DNA of 64,000 bases from Oxalobacteraceae bacterium (GCA_013284265.1 JABTBR010000010.1:62001-126000); one strand, 5' to 3'; numbered from the stretch's first letter, positions 18,844 through 27,087 are shown. Numbers and translations: made by a program. The notes: generated by a model from the letters alone, not told the origin.

Positions 18844-19983
18844 ATGGATGCCGAGCTTAAGATCAAACAACAGCCTGTGGTCCTGATCGTGGACGACTCC
18901 ACCGCCAATCTGGCCGTCATGAGCCAGCTGCTGGAGAGCGAGTACAAGGTGAAGGTGGCCGTCAACGGCGAGAAGGCCTTGAAGATCGCCAGCTCGGAAC
19001 GCCCGCCCGACCTGATCCTGCTCGATATCATGATGCCGGGCATGGATGGCTATGAGGTGTGCCGCCGCCTCAAGGCCGATCCGGTCAGCCGCGACATTCC
19101 GGTGCTGTTCCTGACCTCGCAGGACGAGGCCGAGGACGAGCGCCGCGGCTTCGAGGCGGGCGCGGTGGACTACATCGCCAAGCCGGCCCGCCCGCTGATC
19201 CTGTTTGCGCGGGTGAAAACCCACTTGGCCCTGAAGGCGGCGGCCGATTTCCTGCGCGACCAGAACATCTTCCTGGAGCAGGAGGTCGACCGCCGCACCC
19301 TGGAGGTGATGGCGATCCAGGACGTGACGATCATGGTGATGGCGTCGCTGGCCGAGACGCGCGACAACGAGACCGGCAACCATATCCTGCGCACCCAGTA
19401 TTATGTGCGCGCGCTGGCCGAGCAATTGCGCGATCACCCGCGCTTTAGCGCCTATCTCAGCGAGCGCAATATCCTGATGCTGTTCAAGTCGGCGCCGCTG
19501 CACGACATCGGCAAGGTCGGCATCCCCGACGCCATCCTGAAAAAACCGGGCCGGCTCACCGCCGAGGAATTCGAGATCATGAAGGACCATGCCCGGCTTG
19601 GCCGCGACGCCATCGCCCACGCCGAGCAGGTGCTGGGCATTGACGTCGAATTCCTGCGCACGGCCAAGGAGATCGCCTTCGCGCACCAGGAAAAATGGGA
19701 TGGCAGCGGCTATCCGGAGGGGCTGGTGGGCGACGCCATTCCGATCAGCGCGCGCCTGATGGCGCTGGCCGACGTGTACGACGCGCTGATCAGCCGGCGG
19801 GTGTACAAGGAGCCGATGCCGCACGAAGAGGCGCTGGGCATCATCCGCAACGGCCGTGGACAGCACTTCGATCCAGACATTGTCGACGCCTTCCTCGTCA
19901 TCGCGGAACGCTTCCGCGAGATCGCCGCGCGCTACGTCGACAGCGACGACGACCTGGCCAGGAAGCAGCGCCAATTTTCCTGA
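18844..19983 (+). CDS. Response regulator with HD-GYP c-di-GMP phosphodiesterase domain
   Basis: A 379-residue cytoplasmic regulator of RpfG-like layout. The receiver domain (1-125) has the acidic pair and phospho-Asp near 60 in LILLDIMMPGMDGYE. A helical linker (about 125-165) leads to the HD-GYP domain. Its HD pair lies in LHDIGKVGIPDAIL (near 220) and its GYP motif in HQEKWDGSGYPEGL (near 290). The further metal-binding positions in FEIMKDHARLG and ALADVYDAL are present. It should hydrolyse c-di-GMP when phosphorylated. It begins 16 bases after the hybrid kinase stop and is almost certainly in its operon, so the kinase's external signal is probably turned into a fall in c-di-GMP. The start has GGAAGGATGG upstream. 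Confidence 0.93.
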   Translation: MDAELKIKQQPVVLIVDDSTANLAVMSQLLESEYKVKVAVNGEKALKIASSERPPDLILLDIMMPGMDGYEVCRRLKADPVSRDIPVLFLTSQDEAEDERRGFEAGAVDYIAKPARPLILFARVKTHLALKAAADFLRDQNIFLEQEVDRRTLEVMAIQDVTIMVMASLAETRDNETGNHILRTQYYVRALAEQLRDHPRFSAYLSERNILMLFKSAPLHDIGKVGIPDAILKKPGRLTAEEFEIMKDHARLGRDAIAHAEQVLGIDVEFLRTAKEIAFAHQEKWDGSGYPEGLVGDAIPISARLMALADVYDALISRRVYKEPMPHEEALGIIRNGRGQHFDPDIVDAFLVIAERFREIAARYVDSDDDLARKQRQFS

Positions 19984-20165
19984 GCAAGCGGGGCTATCGT
20001 GAGTTTTCCCTTTATCCCCCCGCGCCGCCCATGCGCCAGATCGCGCTGATACGCCGCGCCGTCTTCTGGCACAGGCCCGGAACGGCGACACCAGCATGCA
20101 CACCGGCGCCGAGCGCAACCGCACCGTGGTCACCGTTTCCTTGCCGGTAAAGGCAGGCCATTCGC

Positions 20166-20184
20166 GGCCGGCGCGCCGCCGGCC
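20166..20184. terminator. GC-rich hairpin between convergent genes
   Basis: GGCCGGC (20166-20172) pairs with GCCGGCC (20178-20184) over a five-base loop. It sits between the regulator and the convergent desaturase-type gene. There is no T-run on the minus side and only TATTTTT eight bases later on the plus side, so it may serve both genes weakly. Confidence 0.5.
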
Positions 20185-20189
20185 TGCTG

Positions 20190-21371
20190 CTATTTTTGCG
20201 AACGGAACGGGAACATCAGCTGCCTGACGTAGCCATCGGGCATATAGTCGCCCTGCACGCCATATTTTTCCGGGAAACCGGTCTGGCCCTTGATGGCGGT
20301 ACCGAACAGGTGGTCGAGGAAGGCATAGTGGGCCGCGTAGTTGCGGTCGATGGCCACGTCGTCGGAAGAATGGTGCCAGTGGTGGAAGTCGGGCGTGACG
20401 ATCAGGTACTTCACCGGCCCCCATGACATATGCACATTGGCGTGGTTGAACACGGCCTGGAAGCCCACCACGATGATGTAGAGGTCCATCACTTCTTTTT
20501 CGAAACCGAACACATACAGCGCGCCCAGCACGCCGACGCGGGTGCAGATCAGTTCCAGGATGTGCTGGCGTGAACCGGCCAGCCAGTCCATGGTCTTGGC
20601 GGAATGGTGGACCGCATGGAAACGCCACAGGAAGGGAATTTCGTGATAGCTGCGGTGGGTCCAGTACTGCACCAGGTCGGCCGCCAGGATACACAGCAAT
20701 AGCTGCGGGAAGAAGGGTATCGCCTGCACGAAGCTGTGTACGGTGTCATTGGCCATCCAGCCGAACAGGCGGTGAATCGCGAAGTTCACCGTCAGCAGGG
20801 CCAGACCGACGATGAAGTGGTTGACGGCGAAGTGCACCATGTCCGTCTGCCATTCGCGCCGGAACAGCAATTGGCCCTTGTACAGCGGGAACAGCTTTTC
20901 GAAGGCGGCGAAGATGACGGTGGAGCCGAGCAGATCCAGGATGAACCAGTCCAGGCCGATATAGGGCGTGTGGTCCGGGAAGTCCTTCAAGGGCACATGG
21001 GTGCCACCGGCCACCACGCAGGCCAGCACGATCACGGCGGCAACCGCGTTGATGCCGCGGCGCCGCTTGAACAGCACGTTCAGCAGGCTGATGGAGCCCG
21101 AGATCACCATGGTCGCGAACAGGATGTGGCGGATCACGTCGGGCGAGTAGTTATGCCGCAATTCAGGCGTGGTCAGATATTGGGGGAAATGAAACGCGGC
21201 CACACCCAGCAGGCTGAGCGACGCGAGCACCAGGGCCAATACGCCGCTGGCCAGTCCGTAACCCCGTTTCAGCGGGCCGCTCTGGCCTAGCAAGCCGGCC
21301 GTTTCCTGCACGGCATCGCCGACTGTGGAGACAAGATCCTTTGCGGGTTTCGTGATGCGTTTCTCGGCCAT
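20190..21371 (-). CDS. Sterol desaturase / fatty acid hydroxylase superfamily membrane enzyme
   Basis: Integral membrane di-iron oxygenase, 393 residues from the ATG at 21371, with GAGGAG about ten bases upstream. Hydrophobic spans lie near 40-65, 75-95, 100-125, 140-160 and 185-240. The histidine clusters that bind iron are THRSYH, HAVHHS, HANVHM and FHHWHHS, the order expected for the fatty acid hydroxylase superfamily (HxxxH, HxxHH, HxxHH). The substrate is not readable from sequence; relatives act on sterols, fatty acids, sphingoid bases or carotenoids. The protein carries an N-terminal extension of about 35 hydrophilic residues (KDLVSTVGDAVQETAGLL). It is a single-gene unit, convergent with the HD-GYP regulator. 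Confidence 0.87.
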   Translation of the reverse strand: MAEKRITKPAKDLVSTVGDAVQETAGLLGQSGPLKRGYGLASGVLALVLASLSLLGVAAFHFPQYLTTPELRHNYSPDVIRHILFATMVISGSISLLNVLFKRRRGINAVAAVIVLACVVAGGTHVPLKDFPDHTPYIGLDWFILDLLGSTVIFAAFEKLFPLYKGQLLFRREWQTDMVHFAVNHFIVGLALLTVNFAIHRLFGWMANDTVHSFVQAIPFFPQLLLCILAADLVQYWTHRSYHEIPFLWRFHAVHHSAKTMDWLAGSRQHILELICTRVGVLGALYVFGFEKEVMDLYIIVVGFQAVFNHANVHMSWGPVKYLIVTPDFHHWHHSSDDVAIDRNYAAHYAFLDHLFGTAIKGQTGFPEKYGVQGDYMPDGYVRQLMFPFRSQK

Positions 21372-21490
21372 GCTGACTGTCTCCTCTTGTTGCAAATTTT
21401 ACAAAGTTCGGCATGATACTCGAGTTGCGTGAATTTTGCTCGGCAGCAGTGCGCCAGATCGCTATGCCAAGCGCTTGCTCACACCAAACT

Positions 21491-22285
21491 TCAATCCCGC
21501 GTCAAGCTACTGCCATCGTCGAACTTGATGGTTTGAGCAGGCGCAAAGGTGTCGGAAACGGGCGGTGTTTGCCCTGCCGGTCCCATGCGGCCGGACATCC
21601 GCGTATTTCCCGGACTACGTAGCAGTTCTATTCTGCGCATCAGAGTGTAGCCGCTGAAGGTATTGCCCAAGTTATCGCTGCCCGTCAGCAGTTCGATCGC
21701 ATCCTCGTCGAAGGGTGGATTCGTATTGAAGCTCACTTTCCAGTCCTGCATCCCGGCACCCAGCTTGCCAGTCCATTTGCTGTCATGCATCTTGGGCCGG
21801 AAGGAGTTGTCCACCCGGACCAGGGTGAAGGTGGCCAGGCCGGCGGTCTTGGGTTTGAGCACGATGGTATCGGCGTCGGAAAACGTTCCCGAATACGCGG
21901 TGGCCAGCGGCGCCGTCGCCGATGGCAAGCTGATGTCGAAGTCGCCGCCCGCGTAAGTGCCGGACGCGATACTGGCCAACTGCTGCCCGGCGCCCGTGCC
22001 GGCATCCGTCGTCGATAAGGAGCCGGATTCGATGCCGCCCCGGGGCTTCTTTTGATCGATATCGGCCGATTGCAGGCCCAGCTGGATGAATTGCAGCGGC
22101 GCGTCCGGCGGGCCATTCACACCCCGGAACACAAAGGTGATATATGGCGCCACCAGGGCCAGCTCGGTTCCGCCGCCACAGCTTGTCAGCGTTGTGGGCA
22201 GCAGGGCCAGGCCTGCCAGCATCGCCGCAAGGGACGGTATCCGTCCGCCCAAACCAGCGCGATGGACATTATTGAGATTGCACAT
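21491..22285 (-). CDS. Hypothetical exported lipoprotein
   Basis: A 264-residue protein with a strong ribosome site (GGAGGA, seven bases before ATG 22285). Its signal peptide ends in a lipobox-like LTSC followed by GGGTE, so it is predicted to be lipid-anchored in the outer membrane. The mature part is rich in Gly, Ser, Thr and Ala with beta character (FVFRGVNGPP, TFTLVRVDNSFRPKMHDSKW). I recognise no domain. It overlaps the upstream protease gene by 17 bases and is the last gene of the four-gene exported operon, so it probably acts with the protease at the cell envelope. Confidence 0.72.
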   Translation of the reverse strand: MCNLNNVHRAGLGGRIPSLAAMLAGLALLPTTLTSCGGGTELALVAPYITFVFRGVNGPPDAPLQFIQLGLQSADIDQKKPRGGIESGSLSTTDAGTGAGQQLASIASGTYAGGDFDISLPSATAPLATAYSGTFSDADTIVLKPKTAGLATFTLVRVDNSFRPKMHDSKWTGKLGAGMQDWKVSFNTNPPFDEDAIELLTGSDNLGNTFSGYTLMRRIELLRSPGNTRMSGRMGPAGQTPPVSDTFAPAQTIKFDDGSSLTRD

Positions 22286-23459
22286 GATCGATCCTCCTTG
22301 TACCTAGTTGCGTGCTGAAATGTTCGATGTCCTTTTGCAGCCGCTGCAAATCAGGTTCGAGCGCCGCCATGCGTGCCCGCACGGCCCGGGGCGAGCGCTC
22401 GGTACGCGTGATGGTGCTCGTATCCTGTGCATTCAGGCCGAAGAACACCAGGTGTATCGCCCAGAGCCGGTCGCGCAGCGCATCCCATTCCGGCAGCAGC
22501 TCGGGCGGCCAGTTGCGCTGCAGTGTGCCGTCGTACTTTCCACGCGCTGCCTTGAAACGGTCCACGCTGCGGCTGTAGTTGCCAACCAGCTCAAAAAATG
22601 TGGTCCGTGGCACGACTTCCTGACGTAGCAGTCCGTTCAGGTCGCGCACGCCAAACAGATAGGCATTCAAGCTTTCTGTCAGGTCGGCCACGGCCGCCTG
22701 CGGGTCGCCGGGAGGAATATTGCCGGCCGGGCCAAGCAGGAACGGCAGGCCCAGCGCTTCCACCCTCCTGCGTATGTCGGCGATGGCATGGCCGCGGATG
22801 GTTACGCTGTCGGAGCGTTTGGTCAGGACTATCATGCCGTAGCCAGTGGTCACCGGCACGCCGGAACTGCCGCCCAGCGCCCCATACAGATCGATGCGCA
22901 CATTGTTGCGGGTATCGGGCGGCCCGTTGACGATACCGGGCGTGGGCACCAGCGCGCACTCGCCTTCCCGGCCCAGCTGCCAGGCGGCTTCGCCGCTGCT
23001 GTCGTGATCCGCCGGCGCCAGCACATGAATCTGCGGTGCGTAGTCCCTTGGCCGCGCCGTGCGCAGCAAGGCCAGATCATCGTCGGCGCCCGCAAATGCG
23101 GGCAGCATGGCCGCGCTCTGAGGGCCCGCAGCGACGGGCGCCGCGCAGAAACGGACGCCGATTTCCGCGCTGAACCGCTCCGGCTCGACCAGCCCGGCGG
23201 GCGCCTGGCGTGCCACTACGTGGCGGGCCGTCACGATATAGGCGAACTGCGGATCGACGCCGACGACCAGGCCAAAGCCATGCTCGCCCAGATCCAGTGC
23301 CGCGACCTGTACCACGTTGTGCAACAGCCGCTGGCCCAACTCGGGGCCCGTGTCAAAAGTACTGGCAGCGCCGTGTGCAGCACCGCAGCAGAGCGCCAGC
23401 AGCGCCGCAAGATGGCGGCCGGGGTTCAATCGCCGGTAGCGGCAAAGCGTTGTAGCCAT
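22269..23459 (-). CDS. Trypsin-like serine protease, exported
   Basis: A 396-residue protein from the ATG at 23459, which has GGGGGA upstream. The signal peptide ends at about residue 31 (LLALCCGAAHGA). The catalytic triad is visible: His80 in IVTARHVV, an Asp near 127 in ADDDLALLRT, and Ser near 199 in GALGGSSGVPV. This fits the chymotrypsin-fold S1 family, related to HtrA-type proteases. No PDZ domain follows; instead there are about 190 C-terminal residues, mostly helical, with an Arg-rich segment near the end. The start overlaps the upstream membrane-protein gene by 34 bases and the end overlaps the lipoprotein gene, so the operon is tightly coupled. Substrate unknown. Confidence 0.78.
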   Translation of the reverse strand: MATTLCRYRRLNPGRHLAALLALCCGAAHGAASTFDTGPELGQRLLHNVVQVAALDLGEHGFGLVVGVDPQFAYIVTARHVVARQAPAGLVEPERFSAEIGVRFCAAPVAAGPQSAAMLPAFAGADDDLALLRTARPRDYAPQIHVLAPADHDSSGEAAWQLGREGECALVPTPGIVNGPPDTRNNVRIDLYGALGGSSGVPVTTGYGMIVLTKRSDSVTIRGHAIADIRRRVEALGLPFLLGPAGNIPPGDPQAAVADLTESLNAYLFGVRDLNGLLRQEVVPRTTFFELVGNYSRSVDRFKAARGKYDGTLQRNWPPELLPEWDALRDRLWAIHLVFFGLNAQDTSTITRTERSPRAVRARMAALEPDLQRLQKDIEHFSTQLGTRRIDHVQSQ

Positions 23460-24580
23460 TGCACGATCCCCCATATGAACACGGCGGCGCTCCATAGCAG
23501 CGCCACCTTCTTGTGCCTGGCCGCATATTCAAGCAGGCTGGGCTTGAGCGAACGGGCAAACTGGCCGGTGCGGGTTTGCAAGGTGCGGGCCGTGCCTGTC
23601 ATGCTGATGCGCAAGACCTGCCCCAGCCGCACTTCGCAGCGCTGCAGCTCCAATCCTCCCAGCTCGAGCTCCTCCCCCGGCCCCAGTTGCACTTCGTCGG
23701 CCTTGGCCTGCAATTGAATGTGCGCTTTGGACAGGCTGGACAGCACCACCACCTCGGCATCGGCGCCCTGCAGGCGTTCGACGAAGCGCACTTGCCGGGG
23801 CCGCAGGCCCGTCCACAGATAGTCGCTCTGTGCCTCGCTCCGGGCTTCGTTCTGTACTGGTGGCGGAGATGTAACAGCGCCGGGCCGGGGCAGGACAACC
23901 ATCATCGGCGGCGGTGCCTGCCCGGCCTGAGCCACTCCGCGTACACGCAACCACTCGGCGACGGGATAGTCGGCAGTGCGGGCGCTGCCAGCCGAAGCGA
24001 ATTGCGTCGTTGTCAGCCCGGAAAATTCCGCCTCCAGCTCGACCGGCGCTTGCGGGCTGTGGATCGTCACCGTTGGGCCGGACGTGCTGGCGGCGAGCTC
24101 AATGGCGGCGCCGGCAGGATAGCGGATGCGGCGCAGATTGAGCGATGGCGCCGTCAGCACCAACTGCCCGGATTGCGCACCCTGCTGGTGGTTCAAGGCC
24201 ATATCGGGCGATTCCAGCGCGCTATAGCCATCGACGCGCAGCCTGCCTGCCAGCGCCTGTGGGCCCAGTATGCCTTTGTCATCCACCTCCAGGCGCGCCG
24301 CGCTGGCCTCCGCCTCCAGCGAAAAAGGCACTTGCGGCATGGGTATCAGTGCCGCCAGCGACAGTACGGTCGCGACCAGCAGCGCGGCAATCGTCATGCG
24401 GCGCCGGCGCCGGCGCGCGGTCTGGCCGGGATCGTTGGCGGCCGCGTCCAGCAGTGCCAGACGGTCGCGCAGTTCCCGCAATTCACTCAGCGGCGTATTG
24501 CCATCCTGGGCCATGGTGGCGAAGCGCGAAGCCAGTTGCTGGCGCAAGGCCTGCACGGCCGCCGCATCGTCGGGCTCCAT
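23426..24580 (-). CDS. Hypothetical membrane protein with two end-anchoring helices
   Basis: A 384-residue protein. I place the start at ATG 24580, seven bases after the upstream stop; a longer frame to 24934 runs inside that gene. A cytosolic helical N-terminus (ALRQQLASRFATMAQDG) ends in six arginines. A membrane helix (ALLVATVLSLAALIPM, about 75-95) and a long beta-rich extracytoplasmic region follow. A second hydrophobic segment (VALLWSAAVFIWGIVQWL) lies close to the C-terminus. The arginine block before the first helix predicts cytoplasm-in topology. No enzymatic motif is seen. It is the second gene of the protease operon and may scaffold or regulate the protease. Confidence 0.7.
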   Translation of the reverse strand: MEPDDAAAVQALRQQLASRFATMAQDGNTPLSELRELRDRLALLDAAANDPGQTARRRRRRMTIAALLVATVLSLAALIPMPQVPFSLEAEASAARLEVDDKGILGPQALAGRLRVDGYSALESPDMALNHQQGAQSGQLVLTAPSLNLRRIRYPAGAAIELAASTSGPTVTIHSPQAPVELEAEFSGLTTTQFASAGSARTADYPVAEWLRVRGVAQAGQAPPPMMVVLPRPGAVTSPPPVQNEARSEAQSDYLWTGLRPRQVRFVERLQGADAEVVVLSSLSKAHIQLQAKADEVQLGPGEELELGGLELQRCEVRLGQVLRISMTGTARTLQTRTGQFARSLKPSLLEYAARHKKVALLWSAAVFIWGIVQWLQRFAATGD

Positions 24581-24587
24581 CGCTGCC

Positions 24588-25340
24588 TCATCGTTTGAGG
24601 ACGAGGAATTGCAGCAAGGGCAGCAGGCGCCCATCGGCCGCCAGTGCGCGTACGTCGACATGGCTGTCTTGCGTGGCGCCAGCCATGTCAATGGGCAGCA
24701 CGATGGTGTCCCATGCATATAAGGGCGTTCCCGGCAACTCACGCCAATTGCTCTCGCCGCTGCCTGCGCCGCCCAGCACATATTGGCGCGCGGCGATGGA
24801 TTTGACGGGCACAGAAACGCGCAGCACTGCATACGCCAGTGCCGGATTCTCGGCGCCAGCGGCCAGCGACAGTGGCGCTGCGCCGGCAAAATCCGCATCG
24901 GAGGAGATATTGCGCGCGAGGAAGCCCAGCTCATTGCGGCGCAAGCCCGTGTGTGCCAGCATCGGCGCCGGGTCCCACATCAGCGCCTGGCGAGGCCGTA
25001 GGCGCGCATCGACACGATAGAAGGGGCTGGGACGCAGCGGCTGGATCAGCAACTGCAGAGGGAGACTGGAACGGGCGGCGATACGCAGCACTCCGTCTGC
25101 GCTGGACGGCAGCGTATCGAGCCGCTGCATGGTGAGTGACAATAACTCGATAAACGCTTGCGACACCGTTTGCTCGTAATACCCCTCGCAGCGCTCTTCC
25201 TTGGGCACGCGCGCATACGCCGGTTTTCTGGAGGCGCTGGGCAGCAAAGGCGCACAGCGAAATGCCGGCCCCTGGGCCAGGCCGGGCGGCGTGGCGGCGA
25301 GCAGCAAAGCTAAGGCCAGCAGCAAGCTCAGCGCGCGCAT
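24588..25340 (-). CDS. Hypothetical secreted protein
   Basis: A 250-residue protein starting at ATG 25340, with the signal peptide MRALSLLLALALLLAATPPG followed by LAQ. A TTG at 25370 would add ten residues but spoil the signal sequence. The mature part begins with a two-cysteine segment (FRCAPLL ... ERCEGYY) that may form a disulfide. It then becomes beta-rich, with PRQALMWDPAPML and YAWDTIVLPIDMAGATQD. I recognise no domain. It is the first gene of the four-gene operon (gap of seven bases to the next gene) and is preceded by a 9-base tandem repeat. Confidence 0.7.
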   Translation of the reverse strand: MRALSLLLALALLLAATPPGLAQGPAFRCAPLLPSASRKPAYARVPKEERCEGYYEQTVSQAFIELLSLTMQRLDTLPSSADGVLRIAARSSLPLQLLIQPLRPSPFYRVDARLRPRQALMWDPAPMLAHTGLRRNELGFLARNISSDADFAGAAPLSLAAGAENPALAYAVLRVSVPVKSIAARQYVLGGAGSGESNWRELPGTPLYAWDTIVLPIDMAGATQDSHVDVRALAADGRLLPLLQFLVLKR

Positions 25341-25382
25341 GCTGAAGCCGCCAATGCATGCAAGTGGCAAAGCAGGTAAGGT

Positions 25383-25436
25383 CTGAACCGCCTGGACTGC
25401 CTGAACTGCTTGAACTGCCTAGACTGCCGGGAATGC
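25383..25436. repeat. Six tandem 9-base repeats
   Basis: Six consecutive 9-base units of the form CTGAACTGC, with one to four changes each: CTGAACCGC, CTGGACTGC, CTGAACTGC, TTGAACTGC, CTAGACTGC, CGGGAATGC. They lie just upstream of the secreted-protein gene, in its leader or promoter. On the minus strand four units read Ala-Val-Gln in frame with that gene but are closed off by a TAG. Confidence 0.8.
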
Positions 25437-25503
25437 CACATGATGTCCTCCTCGCTTGAGGATTGGACAGACGAGCCGGCGCGAGGTTCCCTTGGAGCGA
25501 AAA

Positions 25504-25683
25504 TCAGGGCGTGAGCATCTTTGCGGCCGCGTCCCGCTCCGCATACTTACTCAGCAGGCGGAGCATGGTGCCGTCGGCCACGATGGCCTTGATCAAGGCA
25601 CCCCACTGGCGCGATTCTTCCTTGCTGAATTTGCGCTTGCTGATCAATAGATTGACCGCCATCCAGTTATTCAATGCAATCTG
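25504..25683 (-). pseudogene. C-terminal remnant of a solute-binding protein
   Basis: A frame with no credible start encodes IALNNWMAVNLLISKRKFSK, then RQWGALIKAIVADGTMLRLL, ending KMLTP. This resembles the last helix region of family 3 periplasmic binding proteins, where DGT-x-x-x-L-x-x-KY is common. Only about 55 residues remain and nothing upstream supplies the rest, because the GFA gene ends at 25685. I read it as the tail of a deleted gene. An in-frame ATG at 25663 could still make a 52-residue peptide. Confidence 0.55.
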
Positions 25684-25684
25684 C

Positions 25685-26098
25685 CTACATCGGCGGCATC
25701 CTGTCGAACTGCGCCAGGGCCGGGTCGACCTTGTCCCAGTCGTGGCCGCGCGCGCGGTAGGTGACCACCTGCGGCCGGTAGCGGCCCGGATCGTCCAGGC
25801 TGGCCGCGCGCACGGAGAAAAACTGCGGCATGGCCGAGAAGGTCAGGTACACCGGTGTCCCGCAACTGGCGCAGAAATAACGCGTCTTCATGTTGCCCGA
25901 ATCGGCCAGCATGTCCCAATGACTGCCCTCTCCCGTGAGCTTCACGCCTTCGCGCAGGAAAGTCAGGTGGGAGCCATGCCCGGTGCCGCTCTCACGTTGA
26001 CAGTCGCGGCACTGGCAGTCATTCGAAAACACCGGTTCGCCAGAGATTTCATAGCGGATCGCGCCACATGCGCAACCGCCTGTATAGGTCTCGCTCAT
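25685..26098 (-). CDS. GFA-family (CENP-V/GFA) zinc protein
   Basis: A 137-residue cytoplasmic protein with the paired-cysteine pattern of the glutathione-dependent formaldehyde-activating enzyme family. GGCACGAIRYE, NDCQCRDCQRESG and YFCASCGTPVY supply the zinc ligands of the Mss4-like fold. Length is normal for single-domain members. Family knowledge: most members are not proven formaldehyde enzymes and the name is largely historical, so a general role in thiol or aldehyde detoxification is all that can be said. It lies 18 bases after the SRPBCC gene and is the third gene of an ArsR-controlled operon. Confidence 0.85.
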   Translation of the reverse strand: MSETYTGGCACGAIRYEISGEPVFSNDCQCRDCQRESGTGHGSHLTFLREGVKLTGEGSHWDMLADSGNMKTRYFCASCGTPVYLTFSAMPQFFSVRAASLDDPGRYRPQVVTYRARGHDWDKVDPALAQFDRMPPM

Positions 26099-26116
26099 TC
26101 CGTTCTCCTGTGAAGT

Positions 26117-26581
26117 TTAGTGCAGCGTTGTGGCAATCTCGCCCAGCTCGTGTACGACCTTCGGCCAACCTTCGCCCATGGTTTTGAATGCAGAATCGTT
26201 GTTCGGCGTAACGAAGCCGGAGTGGACCAGGCTAAGGCGCGTGCCCTTGCCTACCCTGCTCAAGCTCCACGTCACCACGGTGTCCAGCTTGGATCCGTAG
26301 CCGGCATTGGCTTCGTGGCCGCCCTTCCATCGATAGGCCAGGCGCTCGTTCGGTACGACCTCGATCACTTCGCAATGGATGACGCCATCCCACTCGCCTC
26401 CCGGCTTAGTCTGATAGGTGAACCGATTGCCTTTCACGGCCTCGAAGCCCTTGGCTTCCATCAGCCAGCGCGCGATCAGCGCGCCGGTGGTCAGCGCTTT
26501 CCAGATAATCTCTGGCGTATGGGGGAAAATTTCATCCACCACGATGTCCCGCAGTTGGGGATTGAAACCGGTGGGTTTCAT
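26117..26581 (-). CDS. SRPBCC (AHSA1/START-like) domain protein
   Basis: A 154-residue cytoplasmic protein. The start ATG (26579-26581) overlaps the ArsR stop as ATGA. DIVVDEIFPHTPEIIWKALT and later ARWLMEAKGFEA with GGEWDGVIHCEV are typical of the Aha1/CalC-like branch of the SRPBCC superfamily, which forms a hydrophobic ligand-binding cup. WPKVVHELGEIATTL is the C-terminal helix that closes the pocket. Paired ArsR plus AHSA1-type genes are frequent in proteobacteria; the ligand is unknown. The gene is intact and the context implies response to a small hydrophobic or reactive compound. Confidence 0.87.
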   Translation of the reverse strand: MKPTGFNPQLRDIVVDEIFPHTPEIIWKALTTGALIARWLMEAKGFEAVKGNRFTYQTKPGGEWDGVIHCEVIEVVPNERLAYRWKGGHEANAGYGSKLDTVVTWSLSRVGKGTRLSLVHSGFVTPNNDSAFKTMGEGWPKVVHELGEIATTLH

Positions 26582-26907
26582 GGATCGATCTCCTTCAACA
26601 GTGTACGGAGGTTGGCAAAGCGCTCGCGCCAGAACAGGCCGTAGTGGCTCATCCAGTCGACCATCGGTCCCAGACCTTCGGGCTCGGCGCGGTAAAAGAC
26701 GTTGCGCCCTTCGGGACGCTCGGCCACCAGTCCCGCCAGCTTCAGGGACTTGAGGTGCTGGGAGATGGCGCCTTGCGTCACCCCGCTGCCCTTGGTCAGT
26801 TCGGCCACGGTGATTTCTTCGGACTCGACGATGCGCTCGAACACGGCGCGCCGGGTGGGATCGGCGAGCGTACGCATGACGGTGTTGATGTCGTGGCTGG
26901 GGTTCAT
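26578..26907 (-). CDS. ArsR-family transcriptional regulator
   Basis: A 109-residue winged-helix repressor. The recognition region VAELTKGSGVTQGAISQHLK fits the ArsR helix-turn-helix, followed by a wing (AERPEGRNVFYRAE). There is no CxC metal site of the ArsR/SmtB metal sensors, so it is probably a non-metal sensor of the kind paired with SRPBCC proteins. It is the first gene of the operon ArsR-SRPBCC-GFA. Two inverted repeats lie immediately upstream, so autoregulation is likely: inducer binding would release the operator and switch on all three genes. Confidence 0.9.
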   Translation of the reverse strand: MNPSHDINTVMRTLADPTRRAVFERIVESEEITVAELTKGSGVTQGAISQHLKSLKLAGLVAERPEGRNVFYRAEPEGLGPMVDWMSHYGLFWRERFANLRTLLKEIDP

Positions 26908-26915
26908 GCATACAG

Positions 26916-26950
26916 ATTAGCCTCCGCTAATGAATTAGTCAAGACTAATT
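26916..26950. promoter_or_regulatory. Two ATTAG/CTAAT dyads, probable ArsR operator
   Basis: AATTAGTC-AA-GACTAATT (26933-26950) is a perfect inverted repeat with 8-base arms. Beside it is a second dyad with the same half-site, ATTAG-N6-CTAAT (26916-26931). Both sit within 45 bases of the ArsR start, where the promoter should be. Confidence 0.75.
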
Positions 26951-27015
26951 GATAGGGCAATTTACTGGCAAACAGGCGCCCGTTCTGGCGGCAGAAGGAA
27001 GAAGCAAGGTGTTTC

Positions 27016-27029
27016 TTGATCTGTATCAA
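27016..27029 (+). promoter_or_regulatory. Perfect Fnr/Anr box, class II position
   Basis: TTGATCTGTATCAA matches TTGAT-N4-ATCAA fully. With its centre at -41.5 the transcript would start near 27064. TACGAT at 27052-27057 then lies exactly at the -10 position, 24 bases before the DksA-like start codon. Confidence 0.82.
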
Positions 27030-27087
27030 TCAATTTTTTACGTCAGATCCCTACGATGAAGAGCATGACAAGAACCGGGAGGACACC

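Noticed and set aside
16828..20694. 1288-codon minus-strand frame across the hybrid kinase and regulator
   Set aside because: It is a GC-skew artefact: very rich in Arg, His and Gln, antisense to two complete signalling genes.
25383..25436. Short repeats as a CRISPR array
   Set aside because: The units are 9 bases, contiguous and without spacers.
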